This document shows, piece after piece, positions 15,913 to 25,205 of a stretch of 64,000 nt of DNA; within the stretch, counting starts at the first letter, position 1; each line of letters starts with the position of its first letter. Position numbers and translations under genes: made by a program. The notes below the pieces were generated by a model. The model was not told the origin of the DNA. It did not search any database and saw only the letters and a program-made list of their open reading frames with translations. Source of the stretch: Candidatus Enterococcus moelleringii (GTDB taxonomy: Bacteria > Bacillota > Bacilli > Lactobacillales > Enterococcaceae); NCBI RefSeq assembly GCF_017377575.1, contig NZ_JAFREM010000033.1, positions 62,001 through 126,000 of the forward strand. Direction: 5' to 3'.

Positions 15913-16404
15913 TTAAAACAATTCCAGCGACTTATTCGCGAAACGTTCGCCAAAGAGAGTAAACATTTCTTTTGATTCTTCGTAATGAGTTCCTACGGCA
16001 TCTAAAGCTACCGGTCCGTGGTGAATAAAGGGTTTGCCTAAGGCTGCTCCACCGGAATAAACCAGCATGCCCTTAGTCAGTAGCATTCCTACAAGGGACA
16101 TGATGGCACTGTCGCCGCCACCTTGGGCATAGTGAGCAGTGGCAAAACACCCACCAAGCTTGCCGCCCAATTTCACTGTCCGGTTTTGGGTTAACCATTC
16201 CACAACGCGCCAATGAGCGGTTGCGACATAAGTTGGCGTGCCGAATATAATCCCAGCACATTCGTTTAGATAATCCGTATCTAACTCATCGTCCAAGGAA
16301 AACAGGCGGACTTCAACGCCTTTTGATTCAATTCCAGCAGCAATCTCTTCAGCCTTCTCCTTGGTGTGCCCACCGTGTGTAAAGTAAATAATCCCAATCT
16401 TCAT
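15913..16404 (-). CDS. Flavodoxin-fold NAD(P)H oxidoreductase (WrbA-like)
   Basis: The protein is 163 residues from the ATG at 16404, chosen because GGAAGG lies 8 nt upstream; the frame extends 10 codons further without support. The flavodoxin-like FMN-binding segment IIYFTHGGHTKEKAEEIA is at the N-terminus. FGTPTYVATAHWRVVEWL and FATAHYAQGGGDSAI correspond to the other flavin loops of the WrbA/NAD(P)H:quinone oxidoreductase group. It would reduce quinones by two electrons. It lies downstream of a marR gene on the same strand, suggesting induction by oxidative or electrophile stress. Confidence 0.88.
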   Translation of the reverse strand: MKIGIIYFTHGGHTKEKAEEIAAGIESKGVEVRLFSLDDELDTDYLNECAGIIFGTPTYVATAHWRVVEWLTQNRTVKLGGKLGGCFATAHYAQGGGDSAIMSLVGMLLTKGMLVYSGGAALGKPFIHHGPVALDAVGTHYEESKEMFTLFGERFANKSLELF

Positions 16405-16493
16405 TTTTTCATCCTTCCTTTTCAGATATCCCAATCATTTTGATGACTAAAGGTGACGTATTCCATATGGATGAGGACAACAAGAATTCATTG

Positions 16494-16943
16494 CTAACGC
16501 TCCAGTCCTTTTTGCACTTTATCCAGCAGTTGGAATAAGGTAGTCCGCTCCTCGAATGTTAAGCTTCGTTGCACCTTTTGCTCCATCTGATCGTAATAGT
16601 TATGGACTTTTTCGAGTTCATTTTCACCTTGCTTAGTTAAAAATATGCGTTTATGACGGATGTCAGTAAGCGCTGATTTTCGGTAAATCAGTCCTTTTTT
16701 CTCTAGGATTACTAACGGATTTTGAAGGGTTCTCCCAAAATAATCCTTTAAGCTTTTTTGGATCGTTCCTGGATGAAGAGCCAGATAGTCCAAGATCTCA
16801 ATCTGAATCAGTTCCAAATCGAGGTCTTTTAACAGTTCTTGAAGGCCCGCTTCTTGCTGTCTGCTGGTATAAATAATTTTACGGGCAAGCTGATGATTAG
16901 ACTGCAATTTTTTTACCTCTATTTTGTTTAGTTTAAACGACAA
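16494..16943 (-). CDS. MarR-family transcriptional regulator
   Basis: The 149-residue protein has the winged-helix architecture of MarR proteins: helices, then IEILDYLALHPGTIQKSLKDYFGRTLQNPLVILEKKGLIYRKSALTDIRHKRIFLTKQG, where the D.R..R wing is clear. There is one candidate operator, an inverted repeat CTTTTCC/GGAAAAG at 16963-16985, just upstream of its start. It is transcribed with the flavodoxin-type oxidoreductase and diverges from the lactate oxidase gene, so either could be its target. Confidence 0.9.
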   Translation of the reverse strand: MSFKLNKIEVKKLQSNHQLARKIIYTSRQQEAGLQELLKDLDLELIQIEILDYLALHPGTIQKSLKDYFGRTLQNPLVILEKKGLIYRKSALTDIRHKRIFLTKQGENELEKVHNYYDQMEQKVQRSLTFEERTTLFQLLDKVQKGLER

Positions 16944-16962
16944 ATCAGGATTTCACAACGTT

Positions 16963-16985
16963 CTTTTCCAACTAAATGGGAAAAG
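16963..16985. promoter_or_regulatory. Candidate operator upstream of marR
   Basis: CTTTTCC (16963-16969) and GGAAAAG (16979-16985) form an inverted repeat 20-40 bp before the marR start. It is a plausible MarR binding site, by position only. Confidence 0.35.
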
Positions 16986-17064
16986 ACTTTTCATTCTGAT
17001 TCAAGTATTGGCTGTTCACTAGGCAATATTTTTGTTCAGAATGAATGAGAAGAGTAGGATAAAG

Positions 17065-17079
17065 ATGTAAACGTTTTTA
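17065..17079 (+). promoter_or_regulatory. CcpA cre site upstream of lactate oxidase
   Basis: ATGTAAACGTTTTTA differs from the cre consensus TGWAANCGNTNWCA at a single position. It lies about 20-30 bp before the start codon, so CcpA would be expected to repress the gene in glucose. Confidence 0.6.
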
Positions 17080-17097
17080 ATGGAAGGATGAATGCAA

Positions 17098-18201
17098 ATG
17101 ACAACTGACTATAAAACCAGCAATGCCGAAGGACCGATTGATTTTATCAATATGTACGATTTAGAAGAAATGGCCAAAGAGGTCATTCCGAAAGGTGGCT
17201 ACGGCTATATTAACAGTGGGGCCGGGGACATTTTTACGTATCGGGAGAATGAACGGGCCTTTGACCATCAGCTGATTATTCCACATGTGTTAAAGGATGT
17301 AGAGTTGCCGACGACTGAGGTGACTTTCATGGATGAAAAGCTGCGGGCTCCGATTATTATGGCTCCGATTGCTGCTCATGGATTAGCCAATATGAAAGGT
17401 GAGGAGGCTACGGCTAAGGGAGTGGCTGATTTTGGTTCAATTTTTTCTATCAGCTCCTATGCTTCCAGAACGATTGCGGAGATTCGGGAAGCCGCGGGCC
17501 CTGAAGCTTGCCAGTGGTTCCAACTATATATGAGTAAGGATGATGGGATCAATATCGATATTCTTGCGCAAGCCAAAGCTAGCGGGGCCAAGGCAATCAT
17601 CTTAACTGCTGACGCGACAGTTGGCGGTAATCGGGAAACCGACAAACGCAACGGCTTTACTTTTCCTTTGCCAATGCCGATCGTGCAAGCTTATCAATCC
17701 GGTGTGGGTCAAACGATGGACGCGGTCTATGGATCGTCCAAGCAAAAACTCAGCCCTAGAGATGTGGAATTTATTGCTAAAAATTCCTCATTGCCAGTCT
17801 TCGTAAAAGGCATTCAATCAGAAGAAGATGTGGAGCGGGCACTATCGGCTGGCGCCAATGGTATTTGGGTGTCTAACCACGGTGGTCGTCAATTGGATGG
17901 TGGACCGGCTACTTTTGATTCACTGCAATATGTGGCTCGAGCAGTGGACAAACGAGTACCGATTATCTTCGACAGCGGAGTTCGCCGCGGACAGCATGTC
18001 TTCAAAGCCATTGCTTCAGGGGCTGACCTAGTAGCGATCGGTCGCCCAGCAATTTACGGCTTGGCTCTGGGCGGGGCAACAGGAGTTAAACAGGTCTTTG
18101 AATTTTTCCAAAATGAATTGGAAATGGTCATGCAGTTAGCGGGTACTCAGACAGTGGCCGACATTACACAGGCGAAATTAAGAGAAAACCATTATATTTA
18201 A
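17098..18201 (+). CDS. lctO: FMN-dependent L-lactate oxidase / alpha-hydroxy acid oxidase
   Basis: At about 367 residues this is a full-length member of the FMN alpha-hydroxy acid dehydrogenase family, closest to lactic acid bacterial lactate oxidases. Visible are the N-terminal YGYINSGAGDIFTYRENERAF, the FMN/substrate segment MAPIAAHGLAN, the catalytic SNHGGRQLDG (active-site His and Arg) and the phosphate loop DSGVRRGQHVFKA...AIGRP. It oxidises L-lactate to pyruvate with O2, forming H2O2. ATG 17098 has the better spacing to GGAAGGA than ATG 17092. A cre site precedes it. Confidence 0.9.
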   Translation: MTTDYKTSNAEGPIDFINMYDLEEMAKEVIPKGGYGYINSGAGDIFTYRENERAFDHQLIIPHVLKDVELPTTEVTFMDEKLRAPIIMAPIAAHGLANMKGEEATAKGVADFGSIFSISSYASRTIAEIREAAGPEACQWFQLYMSKDDGINIDILAQAKASGAKAIILTADATVGGNRETDKRNGFTFPLPMPIVQAYQSGVGQTMDAVYGSSKQKLSPRDVEFIAKNSSLPVFVKGIQSEEDVERALSAGANGIWVSNHGGRQLDGGPATFDSLQYVARAVDKRVPIIFDSGVRRGQHVFKAIASGADLVAIGRPAIYGLALGGATGVKQVFEFFQNELEMVMQLAGTQTVADITQAKLRENHYI

Positions 18202-18204
18202 GGT

Positions 18205-18239
18205 GAGAACGGAGGTCCTATAAGGGGCCTCCGTTTTCT
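18205..18239. terminator. Terminator between lctO and rnhC
   Basis: GAGAACGGAGG pairs with CCTCCGTTTTC around a short loop. It lies between two convergent genes. Confidence 0.7.
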
Positions 18240-19143
18240 ACAGCAATTTTTGGGCTTTTTCGGTATTGGCAAAATGCAGCTTAGCGTAATTGCTTAACAG
18301 CTGGATTCCGCCGCGTTTTAGTAAGGCGGCTGCGGCTTTATCAGAAGGGGCGCCGGCACCAGAAGGCACCTTGATTCCCAACGCTTGGGAAGCCTGATCC
18401 AATTCTTCCAAAAAGCTGGCGCGGCTAATAATGGAAGCGGCTGCTACAGCCAAATGATATTGTTCCCCTTTGGTTGTGAAATAAATCGGCTCCTTCACTT
18501 GACGAACTTCGCTTTTGACATACTTTTGGTAGTTAGCCGGCGGTGTAAATTGGTCAATTAAGATGGCCTCCGGTTTTTGCGGTGAAATCTGTGCCAAAAG
18601 CAAAGAAATCGCCTGATTATGCAGCGCGACTTTCATGTGAACCGCGTTGTATTTCGGTTGGATCTCGTTGTATTTTTTAGGCGTTACAACCAGCAGTTTA
18701 TAAGGGATTAATTCTTTAAGGATTTCGGCTATTTGACGAATCTGGGGATCGGTTAACATTTTTGAATCCTTAACTCCAATGCGATTCAATTCCGCCAAAT
18801 GCTCTTTTTCAGCATAAGCGGCGCAGACACATAAGGGGCCGAAATAGCTGCCGTTGCCCACTTCGTCGCTGCCGATTACTGATAGTTGAGCGAAGCCAGC
18901 AGGAAGCGTAGTGCCGCTTTTCTTTTTAGGTGTCTCAGCAATGGAGCCCCATTTGCTGGCTTCTGCTTCAGCGTCTTTTCCTTGGAATACAACTTTGCCG
19001 GAAGTGTAGGCGGTAATACTGACGCCGTTTTTTTTAGCCGAAAATTCACTATAAGGAATGTTCTTTTTTAGCAGGTCATTTTGGTAGTGTTCTTGGAGCT
19101 TTTTCAGCTGTATTTTTGATAGTTTTAAAACACATGAACTCAT
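18238..19143 (-). CDS. rnhC: Ribonuclease HIII
   Basis: The 301-residue protein has the N-terminal substrate-binding domain typical of RNase HIII (about 1-85) and the RNase H type 2 catalytic domain. Catalytic acidic residues appear in SVIGSDEVGNGSYFGPL (DE, about 92-93) and in ILIDQFTP; VKDSKML is also conserved. It removes RNA from RNA-DNA hybrids. It is divergent from zapA, sharing a short upstream region. Confidence 0.97.
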   Translation of the reverse strand: MSSCVLKLSKIQLKKLQEHYQNDLLKKNIPYSEFSAKKNGVSITAYTSGKVVFQGKDAEAEASKWGSIAETPKKKSGTTLPAGFAQLSVIGSDEVGNGSYFGPLCVCAAYAEKEHLAELNRIGVKDSKMLTDPQIRQIAEILKELIPYKLLVVTPKKYNEIQPKYNAVHMKVALHNQAISLLLAQISPQKPEAILIDQFTPPANYQKYVKSEVRQVKEPIYFTTKGEQYHLAVAAASIISRASFLEELDQASQALGIKVPSGAGAPSDKAAAALLKRGGIQLLSNYAKLHFANTEKAQKLL

Positions 19144-19264
19144 AAGATTTTCTCTTTTCTTTAATTTACTGGACTTTTCTTTGATGAAAGTTGTAAAATC
19201 GCCCTATTTTAGCATATAATAAACTAGAGTTTTTTCAACGATAATGTAAGGAGGGAAATTCCGC

Positions 19265-19699
19265 ATGGCTCAAAATAGATACAAAGCAACCGTAGCTGGA
19301 CAGACATATACTATCATCGGTCAAGAAACCAAGCAACATATGGATATGGTGCTGGCCTTGGTCAACGAACAATTGAATGAAATCAAAGATTTGTCACCGG
19401 AGATTACAGCGGAAAAAGCGGCGATCCTATTAGCAATTAATGCGGTTTCCGATCAGGTGAAAAAGCAGGAGGAGCTTTTGCAGCTGAAGAAACACCAAGC
19501 TGATTTAAAACGGCGTGCAGCTCGTTCGGTCGAGCTTGAAAATAAGATCAAAAAAATCGAAGCCATTGAAGCAGAAGCAAAATCGATTATGCAACAAAAT
19601 GGGCAGAACAACGCGCAAATTCGCAATCATGTGGAAGCGCAACAGGTAGTAAACGAAAATCGCAAGCGTGAAATTCAAAAACGTGCTGCAAATAAGTGA
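19265..19699 (+). CDS. zapA: Cell division protein ZapA
   Basis: The 144-residue protein has the ZapA domain at about 1-90 (NRYKATVAGQTYTIIGQE...LSPEITAEKAAILLAINAVSDQ) followed by a coiled coil to the C-terminus. ZapA binds FtsZ and bundles its filaments at the division site. AGGAGG is well placed. The order zapA-cvpA-mutS2-trxA is typical of Firmicutes, and cvpA follows with a small gap. Confidence 0.95.
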   Translation: MAQNRYKATVAGQTYTIIGQETKQHMDMVLALVNEQLNEIKDLSPEITAEKAAILLAINAVSDQVKKQEELLQLKKHQADLKRRAARSVELENKIKKIEAIEAEAKSIMQQNGQNNAQIRNHVEAQQVVNENRKREIQKRAANK

Positions 19700-19707
19700 G
19701 GAAAACC

Positions 19708-20262
19708 ATGCTAACGCTATTTATCTTAATTGTCTTTATTCTTTCTTTTTATGCCGGTTACCGCAGGGGAACCGCCTATCAATTGTTTTTTACCGTGGGC
19801 TACGTGATTTCGTTTATTGTGGCTTTAGTCTTTTATCAAGGATTAGGTGAAAGCCTGCAATTGTTCGTTCCCTATCCTTCAGTAACTAGTGAATCGAATA
19901 TGGTGTATTACTCAATTGAACAGGGATTCAATTTGGATCAAGCCTTTTATGCCGGCTTTGCCTTCATCGTGATTCTATTTTTCGGTTGGCTGATCACCCA
20001 TTTCCTAGCCATATTTTTTAGAAACTTGCTCTATCTCGTATTAGTGCCGCGATTCGACGGGATAGTTGCCGGAGTGGTCGCATTTGTGATAGCCTATAGC
20101 GCAGTCTTCTTATTATTAAAGCTGGCTAGCTTTGTTCCGATGGCATTGGTCCAAAATGCGATTTCAGGAAGTGCGGTTGCTCGCTTTATCATCGATTATT
20201 CGCTATTCTTAAGTGGCGCTTTTGATAATTTGTGGGTAACAAGAATTATTGGACAAATTTAA
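19708..20262 (+). CDS. CvpA family membrane protein
   Basis: The protein is 184 residues from ATG 19708, preceded by GAGG at good spacing; a GTG at 19696 is less likely. It has four predicted transmembrane helices and the CvpA pattern (FYAGYRRGTAYQLFFTVGYVISF near the N-terminus). CvpA proteins are inner-membrane proteins related to colicin V production and envelope stress in Gram-negatives; the role in enterococci is unclear. It sits between zapA and mutS2. Confidence 0.9.
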   Translation: MLTLFILIVFILSFYAGYRRGTAYQLFFTVGYVISFIVALVFYQGLGESLQLFVPYPSVTSESNMVYYSIEQGFNLDQAFYAGFAFIVILFFGWLITHFLAIFFRNLLYLVLVPRFDGIVAGVVAFVIAYSAVFLLLKLASFVPMALVQNAISGSAVARFIIDYSLFLSGAFDNLWVTRIIGQI

Positions 20263-20291
20263 AAACCGAGACTTTAGGGTTTCGGTTTATT
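20262..20291 (+). terminator. Weak intercistronic hairpin
   Basis: AAACCGAGA and TTTCGGTTT form a short stem with a modest T-rich end between cvpA and mutS2. It may attenuate rather than end transcription. Confidence 0.45.
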
Positions 20292-20313
20292 TCTTATGTA
20301 GAAGGTGAAAACA

Positions 20314-22674
20314 ATGAATGAACGAATTCTAGAGACTTTGGGATTTGATGATGTAAAAACGATGGTTGCGCAATATTTGGCAACTGCACAAGGAAATGAT
20401 GAGTTAACTCAGCTGGCACCTTCTAGTGACAAGGATACTATTCAGGCCTGGTTGGAGGAATCCGAAGACGGAATGAAAGTTTTACGTCTGCGGGGAGGAC
20501 TGCCGGTACCGAAGCTGATGAACATCAATCCTCATATGAAGCGAATTGAAATTGGCGCGAATTTGAACGGATTGGAATTGGCGGAAGTCGCTCGGGTGTT
20601 ATCGACGACTAGTGAAATGACCCGCTTTATTGATGATTTAAAAGATAGTGACTTAGAATTTTCCCGCCTATACTTCTGGGAAGATCAATTAGTCACATTG
20701 CCGGAATTAAGCGGCCGCTTGCGTCGCTCGGTGGAAGAAGACGGCCGCATTCGAGATGAAGCTTCACCAGAGCTGCGTACCATTCGCAGTCAAATTCGCC
20801 GCAGTGAACAAAACATTCGCGAGCAATTGGATGGTTTGGTTCGGGGGAAAAACGCAAAATACTTAAGCGATGCAATCATTACCATGCGTAATGATCGTTA
20901 TGTAATTCCGGTAAAACAAGAGTACCGCGGGGTATTTGGCGGCGTTGTCCACGATCAAAGTGCTTCGGGACAAACCTTATTTATTGAACCCAAACAAGTG
21001 GTGGAATTAAACAATCGTCTGCGCCAGCAGCAAATTTCGGAACGGACGGAAATTGAGCGGATTTTATCCGAGCTGTCTGCTGAGCTGGTACCGTATCGCC
21101 GGGAAATTTTACACAACGCTTACGTACTGGGGCGTTTTGATTTAATGAATGCTAAGGCTCGTTTTGCCAAAGAGTTGAAGGCTGTCGTGCCTGACTTAAG
21201 TGAAGAGAACCAGGTGTTCTTCAAGCAAGCTCGCCATCCGTTATTGAATCAAGACAATGCGGTGCCCAATGACATCATGATTGGCGAAGATTACCAAGCC
21301 ATTGTGATTACCGGTCCGAATACCGGGGGTAAAACCATTACCTTGAAAACGCTGGGGATTTTACAGCTGATGGGTCAAGCTGGTTTTCCATTGCCGGTGG
21401 GTGAAGAAAGCCGCATGGGGATTTTTGAGGAAGTTTTTGCCGATATTGGTGATGAACAGTCAATCGAACAAAGCTTATCGACTTTCTCTTCTCATATGAC
21501 TAATATCGTTTCGATCTTAGATAAAATTAATGACCGCAGCCTCGTGCTGTTTGATGAGTTGGGGGCCGGAACCGATCCGCAAGAAGGGGCAGCTTTGGCC
21601 ATTGCGATTCTGGATGCCGTTGGAGAGAAATCTTCTTATGTGATGGCAACCACCCATTATCCGGAGTTGAAAATTTACGGCTACAATCGTCCGAACACGA
21701 TTAATGCCAGCATGGAGTTTGACGTAGATACCTTAAGTCCAACCTATCGCTTGTTGATCGGCGTACCGGGCCGCAGTAATGCCTTTGAGATTTCCCGCCG
21801 TTTAGGTTTAGATGCGACGGTGATTGATAGTGCCAAACAAATTATTGATGACGAAAGTCAAGATTTGAACGACATGATTGCCGATCTGGAAAACCAACGG
21901 AAAATGACGGAAACCGAGTATCACGAAGTTCGTCATTACGTGGATGAATCCGAGACTTTGTATCGCGATTTGAAGAATGCCTACAGCTATTTCTTTGACG
22001 AACGGGAAAAGGAAATGGAAAAGGCTCGTAAGCAAGCTAACCAATTAGTGCAGGAAGCCCAAGAAGAAGCCGAGAAGATCATCAAGGATATTCGCCAGCT
22101 GCAGCTATCTGGTCAAGGCAATGTCAAAGAGCATCAATTGATCGATGCGAGAACGCAGCTGGAAGACTTGAAGCAAGACGAACAGCTGAAGAAAAATAAA
22201 GTATTGCAAAAAGCCAAAGCCAAAAAGCAATTTAAAGAAGGCGACGAAGTCATTGTTGAAACTTATGGTCAGCGGGGCACCTTGCTGAAGAAAATGGGCA
22301 ACAGCGACTGGCAAGTACAGATCGGGATCTTGAAGATGACGATTTCCGAAGAGGATATGACCTTAACGGCGCCAATTGAAGAGCCGCAGCAGCGGGTGAT
22401 CACGGGTGTGCAGCGGGGAGCCGGTTCACAAGTGAAGGCTGAATTAGATCTTCGCGGCAAACGTTATGAAGAAGCGTTGGCGGAAGTGGATCAGTATATT
22501 GACGCCGCACTGCTGGCAAATTATGCGCAAGTCCGAATTGTCCATGGTAAGGGCACCGGAGTATTGCGAAAAGGAATCACCGATTATTTGAAGGGCCACC
22601 GCAACGTGAAAAGCTACGAATTTGCTGCGCCGAATGAAGGCGGCAATGGCGTAACCGTCGTAACCTTTAAGTAA
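20314..22674 (+). CDS. mutS2: MutS2 endonuclease / ribosome-collision ATPase
   Basis: The protein is 786 residues from ATG 20314, placed after GAAGGTG. The ABC-type ATPase core has the P-loop GPNTGGKT at about 334, the Walker B LVLFDELGAGTDPQEGAAL at about 410 and the ATTHYPELK block. A KOW-like middle segment (FKEGDEVIVETYGQRGTL) and a C-terminal Smr domain (LDLRGKRYEEAL...VRIVHGKGTGVLR, about 710-786) follow. MutS2 limits recombination and, as shown in Bacillus, splits collided ribosomes. It lies between cvpA and trxA. Confidence 0.97.
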   Translation: MNERILETLGFDDVKTMVAQYLATAQGNDELTQLAPSSDKDTIQAWLEESEDGMKVLRLRGGLPVPKLMNINPHMKRIEIGANLNGLELAEVARVLSTTSEMTRFIDDLKDSDLEFSRLYFWEDQLVTLPELSGRLRRSVEEDGRIRDEASPELRTIRSQIRRSEQNIREQLDGLVRGKNAKYLSDAIITMRNDRYVIPVKQEYRGVFGGVVHDQSASGQTLFIEPKQVVELNNRLRQQQISERTEIERILSELSAELVPYRREILHNAYVLGRFDLMNAKARFAKELKAVVPDLSEENQVFFKQARHPLLNQDNAVPNDIMIGEDYQAIVITGPNTGGKTITLKTLGILQLMGQAGFPLPVGEESRMGIFEEVFADIGDEQSIEQSLSTFSSHMTNIVSILDKINDRSLVLFDELGAGTDPQEGAALAIAILDAVGEKSSYVMATTHYPELKIYGYNRPNTINASMEFDVDTLSPTYRLLIGVPGRSNAFEISRRLGLDATVIDSAKQIIDDESQDLNDMIADLENQRKMTETEYHEVRHYVDESETLYRDLKNAYSYFFDEREKEMEKARKQANQLVQEAQEEAEKIIKDIRQLQLSGQGNVKEHQLIDARTQLEDLKQDEQLKKNKVLQKAKAKKQFKEGDEVIVETYGQRGTLLKKMGNSDWQVQIGILKMTISEEDMTLTAPIEEPQQRVITGVQRGAGSQVKAELDLRGKRYEEALAEVDQYIDAALLANYAQVRIVHGKGTGVLRKGITDYLKGHRNVKSYEFAAPNEGGNGVTVVTFK

Positions 22675-22718
22675 TGTTTACAAGTGTAAGCAGAACAATA
22701 GCATTGCGCCCGATAGCA

Positions 22719-22727
22719 TGCTATAAT
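22719..22727 (+). promoter_or_regulatory. Extended -10 promoter of trxA
   Basis: TGC-TATAAT at 22719-22727 is a full extended -10 element; the -35 region is weak. It gives trxA a promoter separate from mutS2. Confidence 0.6.
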
Positions 22728-22754
22728 TTGAGTACAAAATTGAGGAGGGATACC

Positions 22755-23069
22755 ATGTCACAAGTAGTAACAGATACAACATTTAATGAAGAAACTGACG
22801 AAGGCTTAGTCCTTGTTGATTTTTGGGCAACTTGGTGTGGACCATGTCGCATGCAAGCGCCAATCTTAGACCAATTAAGCGAAGAATACGATGAAACTGA
22901 ATTGAAGATCGTGAAGATGGATGTAGACGAAAATCCAGAAACACCGGCATCATTCGGTATCATGAGCATCCCAACACTTCTATTGAAAAAAGACGGACAA
23001 GTCGTGGATAAAGTGATCGGTGTTCATACAAAAGATCAATTGCAAGAGTTAATCAGCGCTCATATGTAA
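22755..23069 (+). CDS. trxA: Thioredoxin
   Basis: The 104-residue protein has the redox site WCGPC at residues 27-31 and the cis-Pro segment SIPTLLLKKDGQ. It reduces protein disulfides using electrons from thioredoxin reductase. The start is ATG 22755 after GAGGAGGG; the open frame reaches back to 22674 across the promoter, so the longer form is rejected. Confidence 0.98.
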   Translation: MSQVVTDTTFNEETDEGLVLVDFWATWCGPCRMQAPILDQLSEEYDETELKIVKMDVDENPETPASFGIMSIPTLLLKKDGQVVDKVIGVHTKDQLQELISAHM

Positions 23070-23074
23070 GCAAT

Positions 23075-23101
23075 CGAGCTGGGCATTTTGTCCAGCTTTT
23101 T
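23075..23101 (+). terminator. trxA terminator
   Basis: AGCTGG (23077-23082) pairs with CCAGCT (23092-23097), followed by a T run. Confidence 0.75.
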
Positions 23102-23135
23102 GTCTGTTTAAAAATTGCGTGAAGGGAGTCTTGGA

Positions 23136-24920
23136 ATGAACGAACGAATAAAAAATAAGTTGGCCTTGCTTCCTGATCAGCCGGGCTGTTACTTGATGAA
23201 GGATAAAAACGGCACGATTATTTATGTAGGGAAAGCCAAAATTTTGAAAAATCGGGTGCGTTCTTATTTTACCGGCAGCCATGATACCAAAACTGAACGT
23301 TTGGTGAGCGAGATTGAAGACTTCGAATACATTGTGACTGAATCCGATATCGAAGCGCTGCTTTTGGAAATCAATCTGATCAAAAAGAATGATCCGAAAT
23401 ACAACATCATGTTGAAGGATGACAAAACTTATCCTTTTATCAAAATTACCAATGAGGAATTTCCTCGTCTGTTAATTACCCGGAAGGTTTTGAAGGATAA
23501 AGCCTTGTACTTTGGCCCTTATCCCGATGTCCGGGCAGCGAATGAAACGAAACGGTTGCTGGATCGCTTATTCCCATTGCGTAAGTGCAAGGTTCTGCCG
23601 AAAGAGGTTTGTCTCTATTATCATATGGGGCAATGCTTGGCACCTTGTGTCTTTGTTATCCCCAGTGTTCGCTACAAGATGATGGTTAACGAAATCAAAC
23701 GCTTTTTAAACGGCGGTCATGCCGAAGTCCAAGAAGTTTTGGAAAAGAAAATGGCGACGGCTGCCGAAAACATGGAGTTTGAAAAAGCCGGTGAATACCG
23801 CGACCAAATCAAAGCGATTGAAACCGTGATGACCAAGCAGAAAATGACCAATGCCGATCTAGTGGATCGTGATGTGTTTGGTTATGCTACCGACAAAGGC
23901 TGGATGTGTGTACAGGTCTTCTTTGTTCGCCAAGGAAAATTGATCGAACGGGATGTCTCGATGTTTCCGTTTTACAACGAAGCGCCGGAGGATTTCTTAA
24001 CCTATATCGGTCAGTTCTATCAAGAGAATGAACACTTTGTGCCAAAAGAAGTACTGATCCCTGATGACATCGACAAGTCCAGTGTTGAGGCAATGCTTTC
24101 TACGAAGGTGTTACAACCGCAACGTGGGGAAAAGAAAAAACTAGTCAAATTGGCCGGTAAAAATGCTCATGTCGCTTTAAATGAAAAATTCGATTTGATT
24201 GAACGCAACGAAGCCCGAACAATTGGTGCAGTGGAACGCCTCGGCAATGCCATGAATATCCCGGAACCAATTCGGATTGAAGCCTTCGATAACTCGAATA
24301 TCATGGGAACCGATCCCGTTTCAGCGATGGTGGTCTTTATCGATGGCCGCCCTGCCAAAAAGGAATACCGCAAATACAAAATCAAAACCGTTAAAGGTCC
24401 CGATGATTACGCATCGATGCGGGAAGTAATTTACCGCCGCTACTCACGGGTGTTGAAGGAAAATTTGCCGTTTCCAGATTTGATCGTGATTGATGGTGGG
24501 AAAGGTCAAGTGGATGCCGCCAAGGATGTGCTGGATAACCAACTAGGCTTAGACATTCCAATTGCCGGCTTAGCCAAGGACGATAAGCATAAAACCAGCG
24601 AATTATTATTTGGTCCCGATTTAGCAAGAATTCCTCTAGAACGAAACTCCCAGGAATTTTTCCTGCTGCAGCGGATTCAAGATGAAGTCCATCGCTTTGC
24701 GATTACCTTCCATCGCCAATTACGCAGCAAAAATAGTTTTGCTTCCAAGCTGGACAGCATCGAAGGCTTAGGGCCAAAACGCAAGAAAACACTGTTGAAG
24801 GAATTTAAATCACTGAAAAACATCCAAGCTGCTTCGGTAGAGGAATTGCAAAGCATCGGATTACCGAAAAATGTCGCGGAAAACGTTTATAAACAATTGC
24901 ATGAAGAAAAGAATGTATAG
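23136..24920 (+). CDS. uvrC: Excinuclease ABC subunit C
   Basis: The protein is 594 residues from ATG 23136 (GGGAGTC upstream). Domains in order are the GIY-YIG nuclease (about 13-95, [21 protein letters not shown]), a UVR/UvrB-binding segment near 200-235, the RNase H-like 5' nuclease domain with [12 protein letters not shown] (about 460), and a C-terminal helix-hairpin-helix pair ([16 protein letters not shown]...[11 protein letters not shown]). It makes both incisions in nucleotide excision repair. The stop codon is inside an inverted repeat that holds the next promoter. Confidence 0.98.
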   Translation: MNERIKNKLALLPDQPGCYLMKDKNGTIIYVGKAKILKNRVRSYFTGSHDTKTERLVSEIEDFEYIVTESDIEALLLEINLIKKNDPKYNIMLKDDKTYPFIKITNEEFPRLLITRKVLKDKALYFGPYPDVRAANETKRLLDRLFPLRKCKVLPKEVCLYYHMGQCLAPCVFVIPSVRYKMMVNEIKRFLNGGHAEVQEVLEKKMATAAENMEFEKAGEYRDQIKAIETVMTKQKMTNADLVDRDVFGYATDKGWMCVQVFFVRQGKLIERDVSMFPFYNEAPEDFLTYIGQFYQENEHFVPKEVLIPDDIDKSSVEAMLSTKVLQPQRGEKKKLVKLAGKNAHVALNEKFDLIERNEARTIGAVERLGNAMNIPEPIRIEAFDNSNIMGTDPVSAMVVFIDGRPAKKEYRKYKIKTVKGPDDYASMREVIYRRYSRVLKENLPFPDLIVIDGGKGQVDAAKDVLDNQLGLDIPIAGLAKDDKHKTSELLFGPDLARIPLERNSQEFFLLQRIQDEVHRFAITFHRQLRSKNSFASKLDSIEGLGPKRKKTLLKEFKSLKNIQAASVEELQSIGLPKNVAENVYKQLHEEKNV

Positions 24921-24954
24921 CACGCTTTACACGTTAAGTAAAGCGTGCTATACT
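24918..24954 (+). promoter_or_regulatory. Promoter embedded in a 13-bp inverted repeat
   Basis: The arms at 24918-24930 and 24938-24950 are perfect complements with a 7-nt loop. TTTACA (24926-24931) and TATACT (24949-24954), 17 bp apart and with an extended TGC, overlap the two arms. The repeat may be the operator of the XRE regulator encoded just downstream, or a hairpin that ends uvrC transcripts. Confidence 0.6.
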
Positions 24955-24998
24955 TTTATCAATAAATGTAAAGGAGACTATACATTGGAGGGGATCAT

Positions 24999-25205
24999 TT
25001 GCACACTCGAATACAGGAACTCCGCAAAGCACGAAAAATGACCCAAAGTGAACTGGCGGATCATTTAGAAGTCACCAGGCAAACCATTATTTCCTTAGAA
25101 AATGGCCGCTACAATGCTTCCTTGATTTTGGCCCACAAAATCGCCAAATTTTTTGATTCAACTATTGAAGAAATTTTTATTTTTGATGAGGAGGATGAAG
25201 GATGA
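24999..25205 (+). CDS. XRE-family transcriptional regulator (YozG-like)
   Basis: The 68-residue protein consists of just one helix-turn-helix domain: TRIQELRKARKMTQSELADHLEVTRQTIISLENGRYNASL, matching the small XRE group that lacks a sensory domain. Start TTG 24999 follows GGAGGGG. It overlaps the next gene by 4 bp and heads an ABC transporter operon. It probably represses or activates that operon through the inverted repeat at 24918-24950. Confidence 0.9.
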   Translation: MHTRIQELRKARKMTQSELADHLEVTRQTIISLENGRYNASLILAHKIAKFFDSTIEEIFIFDEEDEG

